Part shown: positions 6,350-8,825 of the stretch, in pieces
Layout: every line of letters starts with the position of its first letter
Position numbering within the stretch: position 1 is the stretch's first letter
From: an uncultured Solobacterium sp.
Lineage (GTDB): Bacteria; Bacillota_I; Bacilli_A; Erysipelotrichales; Erysipelotrichaceae
Assembly: GCA_938039295.1 (NCBI GenBank)
Contig: CALHUY010000029.1
Span: 1 to 8,825 of the forward strand
Length of the DNA: 8,825 nt
Reading direction: 5' to 3'
The notes under the pieces: generated by a model
Seen by the model: the letters and a program-made list of their open reading frames with translations, nothing else
Database searches by the model: none
Told to the model about the DNA's origin: nothing
Made by a program: the position numbers and the translations under genes

Positions 6350-8329
6350 ATGATTCTAGGAATGTTGAAGAAAAAGTATCAGTGGTTCACAGTTATTATG
6401 GCAGCACTTTTAGTGTTTTCAGTTGGCTCTTCATTACTATTAGTACATGCTGAGGATGAAGGCATTGAAGAAACATCAGATTCTTCAGAAAACACTCTTA
6501 CATTACTGCAAGCACCATCAATAACTGAAATTTATCTAGATGGTGTTAGTGGAGATGACACAAACGATGGCAGTACTGCCACAAATGCAGTAAAGACATT
6601 TGAAAAGGCAAAGGAAATCGCAACTACAAATCAAACTGTTACTACAATCTGGGTAACTGGTACAGTTCCAGTCTTTGGAGAGATAACATTGGCTGGTACA
6701 AATGCAATCTTAAAGCGTGAGCCTGCATTTACAGATTATTTGTTAGAGACTCAAGCAGATACTGTTTTCCATGATATTACAGTTGATGGAAATAAGGATA
6801 ATATTACTGCAACTGGCTCTATCTATTCCTTAATTAGAGTAGCGAATGCGATTGTAACAATACAGGATGGAACAGTTCTGCAGAATAATGAAGTAAGACA
6901 TTCCAATATCGGTACTGGTGGTGCGGTAATTATTGAGGCTGGTACTTTAAATATGACGGGTGGATATATTCACGATAATCAAGCAAACTGGGGTGGTGCT
7001 ATTTATTTAGGTGGTAGAGCTTACTTTAATATGTCTGGTGGTGTGATTGAAAATAATCATGCAGTTAGCGATGGTAGTAAGATTGCGGCAGGTGGAGGTA
7101 TCGCTTCTTGGTCTGCATACCTTGATGGTACAAATACTACAACGATTAGTGGTACTGCTATGATTCGTCATAATCGTTCTGATGAGATGGGTGGAGGGAT
7201 TTCACTTGGTACTAACTCCGCATCTAATGGAAAAGATATGCTTGTTATGACGGGTGGAACGATTGATGATAATCGTTCAGGTACTGGTGGAGGTGGAATT
7301 TTTGTACAAGCTGGTTTTATTGGAAAAAATGCGACTGCCACAATTTCTGGTGGATATATTACAAATAATATAATGACAGGAACAGGACAGGGTAATTTCG
7401 CTTTTGGCGGTGGTGGTATCTATGTCAATGGATTTAATAGTATGGTTCCATCATTTCAAAATGGTGAATTAAAATTAACCAATGCCTTAATAACAAATAA
7501 TACGGCAGAGATGGAAGGTGGTGGCTACGCTTCCTGCCCAATTTCAAAGACTAAGATTTATTTGAAGAATGGTGTTGCCTTATACGCAAATACGGCAGAA
7601 AGCGCAAAAGAAATCTACATTCTTGCAAGTAACTATTATGGAGCACATAGTGGAGATCCTACTTATGAAATATCACCACTCATGCTTGGTGGTACAGCTT
7701 ATAACTGGAAAGATGATGAAGGAAATGAAGTCCCACTTAATCAACTATCTGGACAACTACTCGCTATCAATGATGAATACCTAAGTCTTCATACAGATGT
7801 CGTACAAGATACAAATGCAGAAACACTTGCTAGAGTTGTTATATCTGGGAACTACTCCTTAACAAGAGGTGGAGGTATTGGCTCCAACGGTACAGTAGAA
7901 ATGGGAGAACGTGATTTAACTTCCATTAGTGTAAGAAAAGAGTGGAAAGATATTCGCTCAAGTGGACTACCAGAGAGTATCGATATAGAACTCTATCGTG
8001 CGATTGCTGGTAGCACAGAATTACCACAATACGTGGGACATGAGACTATTGTTCCAGATTCTAGTAGTAACTGGAGTATGACATTTGAGAATCTTCCAAA
8101 GAATGATACAAATGGCAATACATTTATATATACGGTAAAAGAACGTCCTATAGAAGGATATGTAGCTACAGTGACAGGTGATCAAGATAATGGATATGTC
8201 ATTACAAACTCCATTCCAAGAACACCTCCGACATCAGACCATATTCACGGTTGGTTGATTATTATGCTATTAAGTATTTCTATGATTACGATTATCGACA
8301 TAGGATTTAAGAGAAGAGAAGGCGAATAG
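6350..8329 (+). CDS. Wall-anchored surface protein: beta-helix repeat region plus one Cna-B-type domain
   Basis: A 659-residue exported protein, not a recognised named gene. KKKYQW then a hydrophobic core and VHA34 form a signal peptide. After an acidic Ser/Thr linker, IYLDGVSGDDTNDG (from residue 61) opens a region typical of Gram-positive parallel beta-helix adhesins. Its turns recur as M/I-T/S-GG-x-I-x-N near residues 202, 228, 266, 300, 332 and 376, each followed by Gly-rich GGGI segments. A Cna-B-type domain spans about 526-622. Lys530 (VRKEW), Glu598 (YTVKE) and Asn620 (ITNS) are placed as the residues that form an internal Lys-Asn isopeptide bond. The C-terminus has PPTSD (626-630), a membrane segment from about 634 and a KRREGE tail, which is a sortase-type signal with TS in place of TG. 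It has its own promoter and terminators on both sides. The likely role is adhesion or glycan contact, which is inference. Confidence 0.85.
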   Translation: MILGMLKKKYQWFTVIMAALLVFSVGSSLLLVHAEDEGIEETSDSSENTLTLLQAPSITEIYLDGVSGDDTNDGSTATNAVKTFEKAKEIATTNQTVTTIWVTGTVPVFGEITLAGTNAILKREPAFTDYLLETQADTVFHDITVDGNKDNITATGSIYSLIRVANAIVTIQDGTVLQNNEVRHSNIGTGGAVIIEAGTLNMTGGYIHDNQANWGGAIYLGGRAYFNMSGGVIENNHAVSDGSKIAAGGGIASWSAYLDGTNTTTISGTAMIRHNRSDEMGGGISLGTNSASNGKDMLVMTGGTIDDNRSGTGGGGIFVQAGFIGKNATATISGGYITNNIMTGTGQGNFAFGGGGIYVNGFNSMVPSFQNGELKLTNALITNNTAEMEGGGYASCPISKTKIYLKNGVALYANTAESAKEIYILASNYYGAHSGDPTYEISPLMLGGTAYNWKDDEGNEVPLNQLSGQLLAINDEYLSLHTDVVQDTNAETLARVVISGNYSLTRGGGIGSNGTVEMGERDLTSISVRKEWKDIRSSGLPESIDIELYRAIAGSTELPQYVGHETIVPDSSSNWSMTFENLPKNDTNGNTFIYTVKERPIEGYVATVTGDQDNGYVITNSIPRTPPTSDHIHGWLIIMLLSISMITIIDIGFKRREGE

Positions 8330-8335
8330 ATTCTT

Positions 8336-8385
8336 ACATAAAGGAAGCTCTTAAATGGGTTTCCTTTTTCTATGTATAATTTTTT
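8336..8385 (+). terminator. Rho-independent terminator after the surface protein gene
   Basis: AAAGGAA (8340-8346) pairs with TTCCTTT (8361-8367). Two further inner pairs (one G-T) and an outer arm ACATA/TATGT (8336-8340 with 8371-8375) lengthen it, though the inner and outer arms share base 8340. A T-run at 8380-8385 follows. It lies 6 nt after the stop codon. Confidence 0.75.
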
Positions 8386-8398
8386 GTTTTCACTTTAA

Positions 8399-8698
8399 CT
8401 TGTATTTTTAACTATAGTAGTGATTAGTTCTGTGATAGTGTACGTTGCTCAATATCTACACTATCATTAGCCTCTTGCAGATAAGTACTATTATGTGTTA
8501 GATAAACATCAAAGCCAAAATAAAGGACTGATTAAGAACTTTAGTTATGGTAGTTTAATGACACGGATAGATAATGAAGATAACTTTGAAATCATTAGAG
8601 AACTAGTAAAAGAATGTAATGAAAAGTAACTCAAATTACATCTGAAAAAAGGAAGAAAAGTAGATGATTTAGCAGAAAAAAGTAACAGTTTTTCTTTC
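8399..8698 (+). pseudogene. Possible decayed small membrane protein gene, interrupted by two stops
   Basis: No intact gene was found in the last 440 bases. One frame stays open for about 100 codons with only two internal stops, TAG at 8468 and TAA at 8627. The first part, FLTIVVISSVIVYVAQY, is a plausible membrane helix. The 52-codon middle part (8471-8626) contains PLADKYYYVLDKHQSQNKG and NFEIIRELVKECNEK, with coding-like composition. The third part is lysine-rich (HLKKGRKVDDLAEK) and ends at TAA 8699. There is no ATG at the left end and no clear ribosome binding site. Together these suggest a single-helix membrane protein with a soluble tail that has decayed, but I recognise no family. In AT-rich DNA a run like this can arise by chance, and a sequencing error at 8468 is another explanation. 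Confidence 0.3.
8433..8466. repeat. Perfect 10-bp inverted repeat with 14-nt spacer
   Basis: TGATAGTGTA (8433-8442) and TACACTATCA (8457-8466) are exact reverse complements. No T-run follows, so it is not an intrinsic terminator. It could be an operator, a recombination or insertion remnant, or a structured RNA element. It overlaps the possible decayed frame. Confidence 0.6.
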
Positions 8699-8701
8699 TA
8701 A

Positions 8702-8825
8702 AATTAATTTATATTTTGTAAAAAACCATATTGTAAAAAATAGAGTTAGTGGTACTATTTGGGTGAAGAAAGAAGTATTTGTAAGACCCTTCAAGTGATA
8801 CACAAATCATTGTATGTAGGAATTG
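8702..8825 (+). other. AT-rich right edge without a gene; weak promoter candidate
   Basis: No supported gene was seen on either strand. TTGTAAAAAA occurs twice (8716-8725 and 8731-8740). The second copy could supply a -35 (TTGTAA, 8731-8736), 16 bp before TACTAT (8753-8758), each matching its consensus at 4 of 6. This may drive a gene beyond the window, but the evidence is thin. Confidence 0.2.

Noticed and set aside
7569..7784. Plus-strand open frame of 71 codons in another phase
   Set aside because: Sits inside the surface protein gene, lacks a ribosome binding site and has composition typical of an out-of-frame reading.
8703..8804. Minus-strand frame of about 33 codons starting with ATG near the right edge
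   Set aside because: No ribosome binding site and too short to support in AT-rich DNA.

Overview
The window is a low-GC Firmicutes (Bacillota) chromosome segment with every recognisable gene on the + strand. The gene order pyrH-frr-uppS-cdsA-dxr-rseP, AT-rich third positions, strong GGAGG-type ribosome binding sites and a Gram-positive wall-anchored surface protein all point that way. My best guess is the Erysipelotrichia or a close relative, from the flavour of the proteins and the TSD-type sorting signal. That placement is inference, not proof.

Positions 2-891 hold the 3' end of pyrH (UMP kinase) and frr (ribosome recycling factor). A strong intrinsic terminator closes this unit. A TATAAT-type promoter directly behind it starts a tight unit, 982-4702, of uppS, cdsA, dxr and rseP. 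Junctions are 8 bp overlap, 1 nt gap and 4 bp overlap. Together they cover isoprenoid precursor entry (Dxr), the C55 lipid carrier for wall synthesis (UppS), CDP-diacylglycerol for phospholipids (CdsA) and a site-2 intramembrane protease (RseP).

After rseP, where many Firmicutes carry proS and polC, this genome has galE (4719-5732), a UDP-hexose 4-epimerase with Cys at the substrate gatekeeper position 299. It is followed 1 nt later by a mannose-family PTS EIIA-like protein (5734-6159). That protein has lost the phospho-accepting histidine (TGNG instead of T/S-x-HG) and two other family motifs, so it looks like a non-phosphorylated derivative. A second strong terminator ends the unit at about 6211.

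A separately transcribed gene (6350-8329) encodes a 659-residue secreted surface protein. It has a signal peptide, a Gly-Gly-rich parallel beta-helix region, one Cna-B-type domain with a plausible Lys-Asn isopeptide triad, an atypical PPTSD sorting signal, a membrane segment and a basic tail. An 11-bp direct repeat lies in its 5' leader. A terminator follows it.

The last 440 bases contain no intact gene. One frame (8399-8698) reads as a possible decayed small membrane protein broken by two stops. There is also a perfect 10-bp inverted repeat and a weak promoter candidate near the right edge. No rRNA, tRNA, CRISPR array or insertion sequence was seen. The most unusual items are the histidine-less EIIA-like protein coupled to galE, and the surface protein with its non-standard anchor.
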